Shown: positions 43,483 to 53,638, counted from the stretch's first letter. The stretch: 64,000 nt of DNA from Pseudomonas sp. 7SR1 (GCF_900156465.1 NZ_LT707064.1:62001-126000); one strand, 5' to 3'. A program made the numbers and translations. Notes: generated by a model not told the origin, from the sequence alone.

Positions 43483-44328
43483 TTACCCCTTGACCGCGCC
43501 GGCCGTCAGCCCGCGCACGAAATACTTGCCTGCGACCACATAGACCAGCAGGGTCGGCAGCCCGGCGATCATCGCCGCCGCCATATCAACGTTATATTCC
43601 TTGGCCCCGGTGCTGGTGTTGACCAGGTTGTTCAGCGCCACCGTGATGGGCTGCGAATCGCCGCTGGAGAACACCACGCCGAACAGGAAGTCGTTCCAGA
43701 TCTGCGTGAACTGCCAGATCAGGCAGACCATGATGATCGGAGTCGACATCGGCAGGATGATCCGCCGGAAGATGGTGAAGAAGCCCGCCCCGTCCAGGCG
43801 CGCCGCCTTCACCAGCGCATCGGGAATGCTGACGTAGTAGTTGCGGAAGAACAGCGTGGTGAATGCCAGGCCGTACACCACGTGCACGAACACCAGGCCG
43901 GTGGTGGTGCTGGCCAGGCCCATCTTGCCGAGGGTGAACGAGGCCGGCAGCAGCACGGTCTGGAACGGCAGGAAGCAGCCGAACAGCAGCAGGCCGAAGA
44001 ACAGCTGCGACCCGCGGAAGCGCCACATCGACAGCACGTAGCCGTTCAGCGCACCGATGGCGGTGGAGATCAGCACCGCCGGGACAGTGATCATGATCGA
44101 GTTCCAGAAATACCCGTTCACCGTGGCCCAGGCCTTGACCCAGCCGATGCCGCTGACCTCGGCAGGCCAGCTCAACAGGTTACCGGTGCTGATGTCTTCG
44201 GGCGTCTTGAAGCTGGTCAACAGCATGACCACCAGCGGCACCAGGTAAAGCAGCACGGCCAGGATCAGTACCGCGTAGATCGCGATGCGGCTGAAGCTGA
44301 TGGCAGGTTTGGCGGCGAGACTAGTCAT
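43483..44328 (-). CDS. gtsC: Sugar ABC transporter permease GtsC (GltG)
   Basis: This 281-residue MalG-type permease has six membrane helices and the EAA loop ALVKAARLDGAGFFTIFRRIILP that contacts the ATPase. It forms the membrane pore with GtsB. Its start overlaps the gtsB end by 8 bases. Confidence 0.94.
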   Translation of the reverse strand: MTSLAAKPAISFSRIAIYAVLILAVLLYLVPLVVMLLTSFKTPEDISTGNLLSWPAEVSGIGWVKAWATVNGYFWNSIMITVPAVLISTAIGALNGYVLSMWRFRGSQLFFGLLLFGCFLPFQTVLLPASFTLGKMGLASTTTGLVFVHVVYGLAFTTLFFRNYYVSIPDALVKAARLDGAGFFTIFRRIILPMSTPIIMVCLIWQFTQIWNDFLFGVVFSSGDSQPITVALNNLVNTSTGAKEYNVDMAAAMIAGLPTLLVYVVAGKYFVRGLTAGAVKG

Positions 44329-45229
44329 GACGCTTGGTCCTCAGCTCGGAATACAGGTAAGGCACGATGATCGCGAGGATCGCGCCGAGCATCAGGATCG
44401 CACTGGCCGAGCCCATGCCCATCTGGCCACGACTGAAGGTGAAGGAATACATGAACATGGCAGGCAGGTCGGACGAGTAACCCGGACCACCGGCCGTCAT
44501 CGCCGCCACCAGGTCGAAACTCTTGATCGCGATGTGCGCCAGGATCATCACGGCACTGAAGAACACCGGACGCAGGCTGGGCAGCACCACTTTCCAGTAG
44601 ATGCGCGGCATGCTCGCGCCATCGATCTGGGCAGCGCGAATGATCGACTGATCGACACCTCGCAGGCCGGCCAGGAACATCGCCATGATGAAGCCCGAGG
44701 CCTGCCAGACGGCAGCGATGACCAGGCAATAGACCACGCGATCCGGATCGATCAGCCAGTCCAGGCGAAAGCCTTCCCAGCCCCAGTCACGCAGCAGTTT
44801 GTCCAGGCCCATGCCCGGGTTGAGCAACCATTTCCAGGCAGTACCGGTGACGATCATGGAGAGCGCCATCGGGTACAGGTAAATGGTGCGGATGAAACCT
44901 TCGCGACGGATGCGCTGGTCGAGGAACACCGCCAGCAACACGCCGATCACCAGGGTGATGCCGATGAACATGCCGCCGAAGACCGCGAGGTTCTTGCTCG
45001 CCACCCACCAGCGGTCGTTGTCCCACAGCCGTGCGTATTGAGCCAGGCCCGCCCACTTGTAGGTTGGCAGGAAGGTAGAAGTGGTGAACGACAGAACGAA
45101 CGTCCACAAGATGTAGCCATAGAACCCCACCAGCACGATGAACATGCTCGGCGCCAGTACCAGTTTCGGTAGCCAGCGCTGCAATGCATCGAATGGCGAG
45201 GCCTTGCTGAACACAGCAACAGAACTCAT
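44321..45229 (-). CDS. gtsB: Sugar ABC transporter permease GtsB (GltF)
   Basis: This 302-residue MalF-type permease has six membrane helices and the EAA loop SIIRAAQIDGASMPRIYWKVVLP. The start MSSVAVFSK (45229) is preferred to upstream in-frame codons that run into a repeat. It is separated from gtsA by 236 bases holding a long REPIN-like element, so gtsBCD expression may be partly uncoupled from gtsA. Confidence 0.93.
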   Translation of the reverse strand: MSSVAVFSKASPFDALQRWLPKLVLAPSMFIVLVGFYGYILWTFVLSFTTSTFLPTYKWAGLAQYARLWDNDRWWVASKNLAVFGGMFIGITLVIGVLLAVFLDQRIRREGFIRTIYLYPMALSMIVTGTAWKWLLNPGMGLDKLLRDWGWEGFRLDWLIDPDRVVYCLVIAAVWQASGFIMAMFLAGLRGVDQSIIRAAQIDGASMPRIYWKVVLPSLRPVFFSAVMILAHIAIKSFDLVAAMTAGGPGYSSDLPAMFMYSFTFSRGQMGMGSASAILMLGAILAIIVPYLYSELRTKRHD

Positions 45230-45283
45230 GGGGAAAATCCAAAACAGAGAAAGACTACAAACATTTCCTTGTGGGGCGAGTTC

Positions 45284-45433
45284 TGTGGCGAGGGGATTTA
45301 TCCCCGATCGGCTGCGAAGCAGCCGCAAAGCCATTGCATGCGGTGTTTCCAATACTCCGACATGGCAACTTTTTCGAGGCCGCTGTGCGACCCATCGGGG
45401 CGGTGCAACGTTTCGCTAAATCCTCTCACCACA
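45284..45433. repeat. Long REPIN-like element between gtsA and gtsB
   Basis: A 150-bp element starts TGTGGCGAGGGGATTTATCC and ends with TTTCGCTAAATCCTCTCACC plus ACA, so its ends are imperfect inverted copies. Inside is the hairpin GGCTGCGAAGCAGCC. Related ends occur at 40559-40689 and 62053-62109. Confidence 0.7.
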
Positions 45434-45465
45434 AAGGCCCGTTCCCACAAGGGACCGCGGCGCAG

Positions 45466-46767
45466 TTACTTGGCCGACTGAACCGCCGCGCCAAGCTTCT
45501 TCGCAGCATCGGCCGGGTCGGCTTTCGGGTCGTTGATGTAGTTGGTCACTACGTCGAAGAACGCCCCCTGTACCGCCAGCGTGGTCGCCATGTTGTGCGC
45601 CATGCTTGGCTGCAGGCCGCCATTCTTGGCGTCTGCCAGGAAGTCCTTGGCGGCGGTCTGGGCACAGGAGTCGAAACCGTACTTGGCCATGTCGGCCAGC
45701 ATGTCGTTACGCACCGGGATCGAACCCTTGTTGATGCTGAAGACCTTCTGGAAGTTTTCACCCAGGACGACCTTGGCGATGTCCTGCTGACCGGCCGCGG
45801 TGCCTTCGTCTTTCTGCTTGAACACCGCGAGGGAGTCGATGTTGTAGGTGAAGGCCTTGTCGGTGCCCGGGAAGGCTACGCACTCGTAGTCCTTGCCGGC
45901 GACTTTCTTGGCCGCGGTCCATTCGCTCTTGGCCCAGTCACCCATGATCTGCATGCCGGCCTTGCCGTTGATGACCTTGGCCGCTTCCAGGTTCCAGTCC
46001 TGCCCCTTGCCATCGGCGTCCATGTAGGTCGCGACTTTCTTCAGCTCGGTCAGTGCCTTGATCATTTCCGGACCGGTCAGCGCCTTGTTGTCCAGGTCGA
46101 CCAGTGCCTTCTTGTAGCCATCGGCTCCCATGACCGAGAGCACCACGGCTTCGAACACGGTGCTGTCCTGCCAAGGCTGGCCGCCGTGGGCCAGGGGAAT
46201 GAAGCCCGCGGCCTTGAGCTTGTCACCGGCGGCGTAGAACTCTTCGAGGGTGGTCGGGTTCTTGGTGATGCCGGCTTTCTTGAAGACTTCCGGGTTGATC
46301 CACAGCCAGTTGACGCGGTGGATGTTCACCGGCACGGCGACGTAGTCACCGTCGTACTTCACGGTGTCGGAGACTTTCTTGTCCAGCAGGCTGTCCCACT
46401 TCTCCTGCTTGGCGACGTCCTTCAGGACATCGGTATCGAGCAGGCCGGTGGTCGCCCATTCCTGGATGTCCGGGCCCTTGATCTGGGCTACGCCCGGAGG
46501 GTTGCCGGCCACGGCGCGGCTCTTGAGTACGGTCATGGCGGTGGAACCGCCGCCACCGGCGACAGCGCCGTCCTTCCAGGTAAAGCCGTCTTTTTCTACC
46601 TGGGCCTTGAGCACATCGACCGCGGCTTTTTCACCACCCGACGTCCACCAGTGAACGACTTCCACGGAACCTTTCGATTCGGCGGCCAGGGTGCTGACGG
46701 GGAATGCTGCGACGGGAAGCAGGGAAGCAAGAGAAATGACAGTAGCGAGGCGAGAAATCGCATTCAT
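45466..46767 (-). CDS. gtsA: Glucose-binding periplasmic protein GtsA (GltB)
   Basis: This 433-residue solute-binding protein has a signal peptide ending near residue 28 ([10 protein letters not shown]). The opening [20 protein letters not shown] is the sugar-binding signature. It captures glucose in the periplasm for GtsBCD. Upstream lie the motif shared with the isomerase gene and an AANAANAA motif (46783-46790). It is preceded by the AGE-family gene, but has its own promoter region. Confidence 0.95.
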   Translation of the reverse strand: MNAISRLATVISLASLLPVAAFPVSTLAAESKGSVEVVHWWTSGGEKAAVDVLKAQVEKDGFTWKDGAVAGGGGSTAMTVLKSRAVAGNPPGVAQIKGPDIQEWATTGLLDTDVLKDVAKQEKWDSLLDKKVSDTVKYDGDYVAVPVNIHRVNWLWINPEVFKKAGITKNPTTLEEFYAAGDKLKAAGFIPLAHGGQPWQDSTVFEAVVLSVMGADGYKKALVDLDNKALTGPEMIKALTELKKVATYMDADGKGQDWNLEAAKVINGKAGMQIMGDWAKSEWTAAKKVAGKDYECVAFPGTDKAFTYNIDSLAVFKQKDEGTAAGQQDIAKVVLGENFQKVFSINKGSIPVRNDMLADMAKYGFDSCAQTAAKDFLADAKNGGLQPSMAHNMATTLAVQGAFFDVVTNYINDPKADPADAAKKLGAAVQSAK

Positions 46768-46848
46768 CTAGAAGTACCTTTCTTTTTGTTATGCATGCAA
46801 GTCTGGTGCTTGCGCTGCATGGATTCTAATCAGGGGCAATCCCTTCGC

Positions 46849-46888
46849 AGGTAACGAAGGGACGCGCGTATGTCACGACATGGTTACA
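46849..46888 (-). promoter_or_regulatory. Shared promoter motif upstream of gtsA
   Basis: AGGTAACGAA, GGGACG and ATGTCAC occur here in the same order and nearly the same spacing as at 48202-48241. The end forms TGTCAC-N6-GTTACA. It lies 82 bases before gtsA and partly within the end of the isomerase gene. It may be the GltR site. Confidence 0.6.
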
Positions 46889-48143
46889 CAGGCACCGGCG
46901 CGGACAACCGCGCCAGGGCCGATGCCATGCTGGGTGCCAGCGGCAGGCGCGGTATCAGCACGGCCTGCCAGGCATGATAAAGGTCCGGCTTGCCCGGCCA
47001 GATGTCGGCGCTGGGACGGTTCTGCGGGTCGAGTTCGTGATGCCAGCTGCCGTTGCAGCGGTCGATGAAATGCTTGTCACAGAACTCCCAGAAACGTCGG
47101 TACCAGGTCTCGTATTGCGCTTCGTCGGTGCGCTTGAGCAAGGCGCTGGCCGCCGCTGCCGCTTCGGCATGCACCCAGTGCAGGCGATGACGGACCACGG
47201 CGCGGTTGTCCCAGTCCAGGGTGTAGACGATGCCGGGGGCACCATCGACATCCCAACCATGACGGCAATTGTGCTCGAAGAGTCTTTGCGCATCCTGGAC
47301 CAGCCAGCCCGGCGTCAGCATGCCGATCCGTACACGCGCGGCCTCGAGGTGCAGCAGCAGGCGCGCCCATTCGAAACCATGGCCGGGAGTAGTGCCATAG
47401 GGGCGGAAACCGTCGGCGGGATTGTCGTGGTTGTATTCGCGCAGCGGTTGCCAGTCGCGATCGAAATGCTCCACGACCATGTAATCGTTGGCGGCCGCAT
47501 GGCCGTGGATGACGCGTTCGACGATCCGCAGCGCGCGGGCCAGCCAGCGCGGGTCGTCCGTGGCATCGGCCAGGGCCAGGAAAGCCTCCGTGGCGTGCAT
47601 GTTGCTGTTGGCGCCGCGATAGGCTTCCTCTTCACGCCAGTCGCGGTTGAAGGACTCGCGCAAGGCCCCCTCTTCTTCACACCAGAAATGTTCGTCGATG
47701 ACCCGCACCGCCTCCTTGAGCAAGGCCTGGGCACCGGGGCGCTGGGCTACTGCAGCGGAACTGGCGGCCAGGGCAACGAAGGCATGCAGGTAGGCGGCTT
47801 TGCCCGTGTCGTTGTCATCCGGATTGGCCACCGCGAACCAACCACCGTGCTCGGCGTCGCGCAGCGGGCCGCTGAGGGCCTGGATCCCATGGTCCACCAA
47901 TTCGGCGAAACCGGGCAGGCCCTGGATATGTGCCATGGCGAAGCTATGGGTCATGCGAGCGGTGTTCATGGTTTCGGCCCGCGCGTCAGCCGGCAGGCTG
48001 CCTACCTCGTCGAGATTGCCGAAGCCGTCCGGCAACTTCGAGGCCCTGGCGAACGCCAGCAGCCGCAAGCCTTCGGCGGCAAGCCATTGCTGGTGGGCAG
48101 GAGCATTCAGCCAACTGCTGAAGGCCGGGTGGAAGGTGTCCAT
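46884..48143 (-). CDS. AGE-family sugar isomerase/epimerase (mannose-isomerase-like)
   Basis: This 419-residue protein has the (alpha/alpha)6-barrel of N-acylglucosamine 2-epimerases and YihS-type aldose-ketose isomerases. Likely active-site segments are TARMTHSFAMAHIQG, NSNMHATEAFLAL, TTPGHGFEWARLLLHLE and HRLHWVHAEA with their histidines. Members interconvert mannose, fructose, glucose or lyxose in free form. Sitting between gtsA and gtrS, it probably prepares a sugar that enters by the same transporter. Its promoter shares a long motif with gtsA, and an AACAACAA motif precedes the start. The exact substrate is not known. Confidence 0.85.
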   Translation of the reverse strand: MDTFHPAFSSWLNAPAHQQWLAAEGLRLLAFARASKLPDGFGNLDEVGSLPADARAETMNTARMTHSFAMAHIQGLPGFAELVDHGIQALSGPLRDAEHGGWFAVANPDDNDTGKAAYLHAFVALAASSAAVAQRPGAQALLKEAVRVIDEHFWCEEEGALRESFNRDWREEEAYRGANSNMHATEAFLALADATDDPRWLARALRIVERVIHGHAAANDYMVVEHFDRDWQPLREYNHDNPADGFRPYGTTPGHGFEWARLLLHLEAARVRIGMLTPGWLVQDAQRLFEHNCRHGWDVDGAPGIVYTLDWDNRAVVRHRLHWVHAEAAAAASALLKRTDEAQYETWYRRFWEFCDKHFIDRCNGSWHHELDPQNRPSADIWPGKPDLYHAWQAVLIPRLPLAPSMASALARLSAPVPV

Positions 48144-48201
48144 CGCAGTACCTTTTTTGTTGTTTTAACGCAGGGAGTCTAAACAAGGGAGGGGATGGGC
48201 C

Positions 48202-48241
48202 AGGTAACGAAAGGGACGAGTTATGTCACCGACTTGTGACA
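48202..48241 (-). promoter_or_regulatory. Shared promoter motif upstream of the isomerase gene
   Basis: The same order AGGTAACGAA, GGGACG, ATGTCAC as at 46849, ending in a perfect palindrome TGTCAC-CGACTT-GTGACA (48224-48241). It lies 59 bases before the isomerase start. Confidence 0.6.
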
Positions 48242-48276
48242 TTTGACCGGGAGAGATGGATCGAGACGACTGGCGC

Positions 48277-48353
48277 CATCGCGAGCAAGCTCGCTCCCAC
48301 AGGGGTTTTGTGAACACCGAAGACCCAGGATGGGAGCGAGCTCGCTTGCGATG
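48277..48353. repeat. REPIN (GTGGGAGCG family)
   Basis: ATCGCGAGCAAGCTCGCTCC and TGGGAGCGAGCTCGCTTGCG form the arms. Its inter-arm sequence resembles that of the IS-split REPIN. Confidence 0.75.
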
Positions 48354-48372
48354 TAACGATTACGCGGCCCGA

Positions 48373-49857
48373 TCAATCCACACTGCGAGGCAACTGCAAG
48401 GTCACCCGCAACCCGCCTTCGCGCAGGTTCTGCAGGCTGACTTCGCCGCCATGGCTATGGGCGATGTTGCGGGCGATGCCCAGGCCCAGGCCGTAGCCCT
48501 GCTGCTGTCCGGCCAGGCGGAAATGCGGCTCGAAGACTTGCTCAAGGCGCTGCTCCGGCACACCCGGGCCTTCGTCGTCGACGTGCAGGATGAACGCGGT
48601 TTCGTCGTCATCGATATGCAAATGAGCGTTCTGCCCGTATTTCAAGGCATTGTCGATCAGGTTGCCGATGCAGCGCTTGAGGGCCAGCGGCTTGCCCGGA
48701 TAAGGCGCCAGTGCCCGGCCATCCTGGGTGACGCGACCATTGCCGTTGGGTGCCAGGTAAGGCTCCACCAGGCAGTCGAGCACATGGTTGAGGTCCACCG
48801 GCTCGATGTTCTCGTGGATATCCGTGTCCTTGACGCATTGCAGGGCGCCTTTGACCAGCAGTTCCAGCTCGTCCAGGTCGCGGCCGAACTTGGCCTGCAG
48901 GTTCTCGTCTTCCAACAGCTCGACCCGCAGCCGCAAGCGGGTAATGGGCGTGCGCAGGTCATGGGAAATCGCGCTGAACAACTGGCTGCGCTCGGTCAGG
49001 TAGCGGCTGATCCGTTCGCGCATCGCATTGAAGGCCCGCCCCACTTCCACCACTTCGCTGCCCCCACCCTCGGCCACGGGCTCCACCTCGGCGCCCAGCG
49101 ACATGTCCCGCGCCGCCCGGGCCAGACGCTTGAGCGGCCGGCTCTGCCAATGCACCAGCAAACCGATGAACAGCAACAGCAGGGAGCTGGTCAGCACGAT
49201 GAAGCCGACCTGCTGCTTGGGCAGGTCCTGCTCTTCGAGACTGGTATAGGGTTCGGGCAGCAGCGAGGCGATGTACAACCATTCGCCCGGCGCCATCTGG
49301 ATCTGCGTGACCAGGACAGGCGGGTTCACCGGCTCCAGGGTCAGGGCGTAATGAGCCCATGAACGGGGCAACTCATCGAGCTTGAGGCCGCCGTTGAAGA
49401 TCCGCAGGTCCTCGGGGCTGACAAACTTGACGGAGATGTCGGCGTTATTGCCCAGGGAGCGGCGCAATACCTCATCCACCGCCTTGAGCACCGCCAGTTT
49501 ACGCGGCGTGTTCGGGAGCACATCCATGCCCAGGGGCTTGTCGTTGAGGGTCACGACGAACCGCGTGCCGCCCATGCTGCGCAGTTGATCCAGCACCAGC
49601 GGCCGATAGGCCACCGGCAGCGAACGCAGGTAGCTGACACTGGCGGTCATTGAATGGGCGAGGCTGCGGGCACTGGTCACCAGGCCCTCGAGCTGGGTGG
49701 CACGCAGTTGCGATACCCAGATCAGGCTGGACAAGGTCTGGGCGAACAACACCACCAACAGCGTGAGCAGCAACATCCGTCCCAGCAACGAACGTGGCAC
49801 CGGCACCCGCTGGGCGATCTTCCTGATCCAGTCAGTGCCCATTGCAGGCAACCACAT
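48373..49857 (-). CDS. gtrS: Sensor histidine kinase GtrS
   Basis: This 494-residue kinase has two membrane helices (about 27-48 and 218-236) around a periplasmic domain, then HAMP (about 237-290), a phospho-acceptor helix with His in SAISHDLRTPITRLRLR and an ATPase domain with NLIDNALKYG, DDEGPGVP and GYGLGLGIARNI. GtrS responds to 2-ketogluconate or 6-phosphogluconate and phosphorylates GltR. It overlaps gltR by 26 bases; an inner ATG at 49842 could be the true start since neither has a clear ribosome site. Confidence 0.93.
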   Translation of the reverse strand: MWLPAMGTDWIRKIAQRVPVPRSLLGRMLLLTLLVVLFAQTLSSLIWVSQLRATQLEGLVTSARSLAHSMTASVSYLRSLPVAYRPLVLDQLRSMGGTRFVVTLNDKPLGMDVLPNTPRKLAVLKAVDEVLRRSLGNNADISVKFVSPEDLRIFNGGLKLDELPRSWAHYALTLEPVNPPVLVTQIQMAPGEWLYIASLLPEPYTSLEEQDLPKQQVGFIVLTSSLLLLFIGLLVHWQSRPLKRLARAARDMSLGAEVEPVAEGGGSEVVEVGRAFNAMRERISRYLTERSQLFSAISHDLRTPITRLRLRVELLEDENLQAKFGRDLDELELLVKGALQCVKDTDIHENIEPVDLNHVLDCLVEPYLAPNGNGRVTQDGRALAPYPGKPLALKRCIGNLIDNALKYGQNAHLHIDDDETAFILHVDDEGPGVPEQRLEQVFEPHFRLAGQQQGYGLGLGIARNIAHSHGGEVSLQNLREGGLRVTLQLPRSVD

Positions 49858-50563
49858 TGGCCGCCAACTGATAGCCGCTGCCGCGCACCGTACGGATCAG
49901 CCGCGGCGGTTTTTCCGTATCGCGCAAGCGTTGGCGCAGGCGACTGACCGCCATGTCGACGATCCGGTCCAGGGGCATCAATTCTCGGCCACGGGTGGCG
50001 TTGCCGATGGTGTCGCGGTCGAGGATTTCCTGGGGATGATCGAGGAACAGCTTGAGCAGGGCGAAGTCGGCGCCGGACAGGATGACTTCTTCGCCATCGG
50101 CGTGAAACAGGCGGTGGCTGATCATATCCAGCCGCCACTCGTCGAAGGCCAGCACTTCGCCGCCGGAGCGTTCCTGGCCGAACTGGGCCCGGCGCAGCAG
50201 GGCCTTGATGCGGGCCTGGAGTTCCCGGGGGCTGAAGGGCTTGCCCAGGTAGTCGTCGGCCCCCAGTTCCAGGCCGATGACCCGGTCGGCTTCGTCGGAG
50301 CTGGCGGTCAGCATGATGATCGGCACGTGCGCCTGGCGCGGGTGCTGGCGAACCCAACGACACAGGCTGAAGCCGTCCTCGTCGGGCAGCATCACATCGA
50401 GGATCACCAGGTCGCTCGGCGCTTCGTTGAACGCCTGGCGAAACCCGGCGCCATCCGGGGTGGTGCGCACCTGAAAACCCGCACGACTGAGGTAGGTGTC
50501 CAGCAGCTCGCGAATCTCCTGGTCGTCGTCGACCAACAAAATCGATTTGTTCACTGAACTCAC
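49832..50563 (-). CDS. gltR: OmpR-type response regulator GltR
   Basis: This 243-residue regulator has a receiver domain (about 8-120: acidic pair in LLVDDDQE, phospho-Asp in LVILDVMLPDEDG, Lys in GKPFSPREL) and a winged-helix DNA-binding domain (about 145-235). GltR controls glucose transport genes such as gts and oprB and, in P. putida, gap-1. It is first in gltR-gtrS. Confidence 0.94.
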   Translation of the reverse strand: MSSVNKSILLVDDDQEIRELLDTYLSRAGFQVRTTPDGAGFRQAFNEAPSDLVILDVMLPDEDGFSLCRWVRQHPRQAHVPIIMLTASSDEADRVIGLELGADDYLGKPFSPRELQARIKALLRRAQFGQERSGGEVLAFDEWRLDMISHRLFHADGEEVILSGADFALLKLFLDHPQEILDRDTIGNATRGRELMPLDRIVDMAVSRLRQRLRDTEKPPRLIRTVRGSGYQLAANVVACNGH

Positions 50564-50629
50564 GGGCCTCGTCCTTGTTGTTTGGATTGGGGCGGATTAT
50601 GCCTGATGGATGAGGACTACAGACACACT

Positions 50630-50716
50630 GCGGGAGCGAGCTTGCTCGCGATAACGGAGTGTCAGTCATCCTTGAGTTGACTGTTACACCGCTATCGCGA
50701 GCAAGCTCGCTCCCAC
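50630..50716. repeat. REPIN between glk and gltR
   Basis: GCGGGAGCGAGCTTGCTCGC and GCGAGCAAGCTCGCTCCCAC pair closely. It separates glk from gltR, which point the same way. Confidence 0.78.
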
Positions 50717-50735
50717 AAGGTACGCGGTTCGAACT

Positions 50736-51695
50736 TCAAGCTTGTGCAGATTGCTCCAACGCCACACCCGCGCCCATGAGCCCGGGATACGGCGCCGTTA
50801 CCAGCCAGACCGGGATACCCTTGAAGTAATCGCTCATGCAGCCCTTGTCGGCGAAACAACGGGCGAAACCGCTCTCGATGAAAAAATCGGCAAACCGCGG
50901 GACCACACCACCGACGATGTAGACACCGCCTCGCCCTCCCACCGTCAACACATTGTTACCCGCCACGCGCCCCAACCAGCGACAGAACTGCTCGAGCACT
51001 TCCAGGGCGATGGGGTCGCCGGCCAGGCCGGCGGCGGTGATGGATTCCGGGGTGTCGAGTACCGGCACGTGGCCGTCCACCGCGCAGATCGCCCGGTACA
51101 CCCTGGGCAAGCCACTGCCACTCAGGGCGGTCTCGGCGCTGACGTGGCCGATCTCGTTGTAGATGTGTTGCCACAGCTGGGTTTCCCGCGGACTGCTCAT
51201 CGGCAGGTCGACATGACCGCCCTCACCCGGCAAGGCCGCGAAGCGCCCCTCGCCCAGGTTCAGCAGCGTACCGACACCCAGCCCGGTGCCCGGCCCGATC
51301 ACCACCGCCGGACGCATCGGCTCGGGAGTGCCCTGGCAGACGACCCGATATTCGCCGGGACGCAGGCAGGTCATGCCCAGGGCCATGGCCGAAAAGTCGT
51401 TGACCAGCAGCAGTTGCTCCACCTGCAAGGTCCGGCAGAACGCCAGATTGCTCAAGCGCCAATGGTTGTTGGTGAAGCGAAACTCATCGCCGCTCACCGG
51501 CCCCGCCACGGAGAGGCACACCGAGCCAATGGCGCCCGGCTCCATGCCCATGCCGCTCAGGTAAACCTTGATGGCATCTTCGGGGCAGGCGTAGTCCGCC
51601 GTCGCCAGCACCTGGATATTCTCCAGGTTGTGGTTCTTCCACAACGCGAAACGTGCGTTGGTCCCACCGATGTCACCGACCAAAGCCAGTTTCAA
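50736..51695 (-). CDS. glk: Glucokinase Glk
   Basis: This 319-residue cytoplasmic kinase phosphorylates glucose with ATP. The ATP phosphate motif is [14 protein letters not shown], the substrate part is [11 protein letters not shown], and [12 protein letters not shown] is present. Its ATG overlaps the edd stop by four bases (ATGA), so it is coupled to edd. Confidence 0.96.
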   Translation of the reverse strand: MKLALVGDIGGTNARFALWKNHNLENIQVLATADYACPEDAIKVYLSGMGMEPGAIGSVCLSVAGPVSGDEFRFTNNHWRLSNLAFCRTLQVEQLLLVNDFSAMALGMTCLRPGEYRVVCQGTPEPMRPAVVIGPGTGLGVGTLLNLGEGRFAALPGEGGHVDLPMSSPRETQLWQHIYNEIGHVSAETALSGSGLPRVYRAICAVDGHVPVLDTPESITAAGLAGDPIALEVLEQFCRWLGRVAGNNVLTVGGRGGVYIVGGVVPRFADFFIESGFARCFADKGCMSDYFKGIPVWLVTAPYPGLMGAGVALEQSAQA

Positions 51696-53518
51696 TTAAG
51701 CGTCTCCAGGGCAGAAGTGAAGGCGCTGGCGCCCTGCTCTGCCGAGCTGAAGGCCATGCGCATGAAGCCGAACAGCTCGCGACCGGTACCGATGTTGTTG
51801 CCCAACAGGCCCTTGGCCGGTTCGCGCGCGGCGAATTCCTCGGCGTCCACCTTCAGTTCCAAGGTGCCTTTGACGCCGTCCACGCGGATGATATCGCCCT
51901 CCTGCACCCGGGCCAACGGACCACCGACATAAGCTTCGGGGCTGACATGAATCGCCGCCGGGATTTTCCCCGACGCGCCGGACATGCGACCGTCCGTCAC
52001 CAACGCCACCTTGAAGCCGCGATCCTGCAGCACGCCGAGGAACGGCGTCATCTTGTGCAGCTCCGGCATGCCATTGGAGCGAGGCCCCTGGAAGCGCATG
52101 ACTGCGACGAAATCCTTCTCCAGCAGACCGGCCTTGAACGCATCGGCCAGGTCCTGCTGATCCTGGAACACCATGGCCGGCGCTTCGACGATCTGGTTTT
52201 CCAGGGCCACGGCCGAGACCTTCATCACCCCGCGCCCCAGATTGCCCTCCATGACTCGCAGGCCACCCTCGGCAGAGAATGCCCGGGCCACCGGGCGCAG
52301 GATGTTTTCGTCGAGGCTTTCAGTCGGGCCGTCGCGCCATACCAGCTCGCCGTCTTCGAGGAACGGCTCCTGGGTATAGCGGCTCAGGCCATGGCCGAGC
52401 ACGGTGTTGACGTCCTCATGCAGCAGACCGGCTTCCAGCAGTTCGCGAATCAGGAAGGACATGCCACCCGCCGCCTGGAAGTGGTTGATGTCGGCCTTGC
52501 CGTTCGGGTAGACGTGGCTGAGGGTCGGCACCACCTCGGAGAGGTCGGCCATGTCCTGCCAGGTCAACTGGATCCCGGCCGCCATGGCGATGGCTGGCAT
52601 GTGCAGCGTGTGGTTGGTGGAGCCGCCAGTGGCGTGCAGCGCGACGATGGAGTTGACCAGCGCCCGCTCGTCGACGATTTCGCCGATGGGCATGAAGTTG
52701 CCGCTCTGCTTGGTCAGGCGCGTCACCTGGTAGGCCGCCTCGCGGGTCAGGGCATCGCGCAGCGGGGTGTTCGGGTTGACGAACGAAGCGCCCGGCAGGT
52801 GCAGGCCCATCACTTCCATGAGCAACTGGTTGGTGTTGGCGGTGCCGTAGAAGGTGCAGGTACCGGGGCTGTGATAGGACTTCATCTCCGATTCCAGCAG
52901 CTCTTCGCGAGTGGCCTTGCCCTCGGCGTAGCGCTGGCGAACGTCAGCCTTTTCCTTGTTGGAAATGCCCGAGACCATCGGCCCGCCGGGCACGAAGATC
53001 GTCGGCAAGTGACCGAAGCGCAACGCGCCCATCATCAGGCCCGGGACGATCTTGTCGCAGATGCCGAGCATCAGCGCGCCGTCGAACATGTTGTGGGACA
53101 GCGCCACGGCCGTGGACAGGGCGATCACTTCGCGGCTCGGCAGGCTCAGCTCCATCCCCGCCTCGCCCTGGGTCACGCCATCGCACATGGCGGGAGTACC
53201 GCCGGCGAACTGGCCGACCGAGCCGATTTCGCGCAGGGCTTTCTTGATCTGTTCCGGAAAGGTTTCGTAAGGCTGGTGGGCCGACAGCATGTCGTTATAG
53301 GAAGACACGATGGCGATGTTGGCGGCGTTCATCATCCGCAGGTGGTGCTTGTCTTCGCTGCCGCAACCGGCGACGCCGTGGGCGAAATTGGCGCACTGCA
53401 ATTTACCGCGCATCGGCCCGTCGCTGGCGGCGCCGCGAATCAGTGCAAGGTAAGCCTGACGCGTGGCGCGGCTGCGGGCGATAAGCCGTTCGGTGACCTC
53501 AAGTACGCGGGGATGCAT
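51692..53518 (-). CDS. edd: 6-phosphogluconate dehydratase Edd
   Basis: This 608-residue IlvD/Edd-family iron-sulfur enzyme dehydrates 6-phosphogluconate to KDPG. Cluster cysteines fit [19 protein letters not shown] and [25 protein letters not shown] and [13 protein letters not shown] are family motifs. It is first in edd-glk with a 219-base divergent region to gapA that holds two HexR boxes. Confidence 0.96.
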   Translation of the reverse strand: MHPRVLEVTERLIARSRATRQAYLALIRGAASDGPMRGKLQCANFAHGVAGCGSEDKHHLRMMNAANIAIVSSYNDMLSAHQPYETFPEQIKKALREIGSVGQFAGGTPAMCDGVTQGEAGMELSLPSREVIALSTAVALSHNMFDGALMLGICDKIVPGLMMGALRFGHLPTIFVPGGPMVSGISNKEKADVRQRYAEGKATREELLESEMKSYHSPGTCTFYGTANTNQLLMEVMGLHLPGASFVNPNTPLRDALTREAAYQVTRLTKQSGNFMPIGEIVDERALVNSIVALHATGGSTNHTLHMPAIAMAAGIQLTWQDMADLSEVVPTLSHVYPNGKADINHFQAAGGMSFLIRELLEAGLLHEDVNTVLGHGLSRYTQEPFLEDGELVWRDGPTESLDENILRPVARAFSAEGGLRVMEGNLGRGVMKVSAVALENQIVEAPAMVFQDQQDLADAFKAGLLEKDFVAVMRFQGPRSNGMPELHKMTPFLGVLQDRGFKVALVTDGRMSGASGKIPAAIHVSPEAYVGGPLARVQEGDIIRVDGVKGTLELKVDAEEFAAREPAKGLLGNNIGTGRELFGFMRMAFSSAEQGASAFTSALETLN

Positions 53519-53638
53519 GTGTAGAACTCCAGGCTAACGGGTATGGCGACCTGATTGTCTATGCTGGTCAAAAGCCCCGCCCACAGGGGGCGGCAGGCGG
53601 CTTGTCGACCATTCGGACCAGTTGATGCAGGTCACTCG

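Noticed and set aside
51653..53524. 623-codon plus-strand frame opposite edd
   Set aside because: Shadow of edd, rich in His and Gln as expected for antisense of GC-rich coding DNA.
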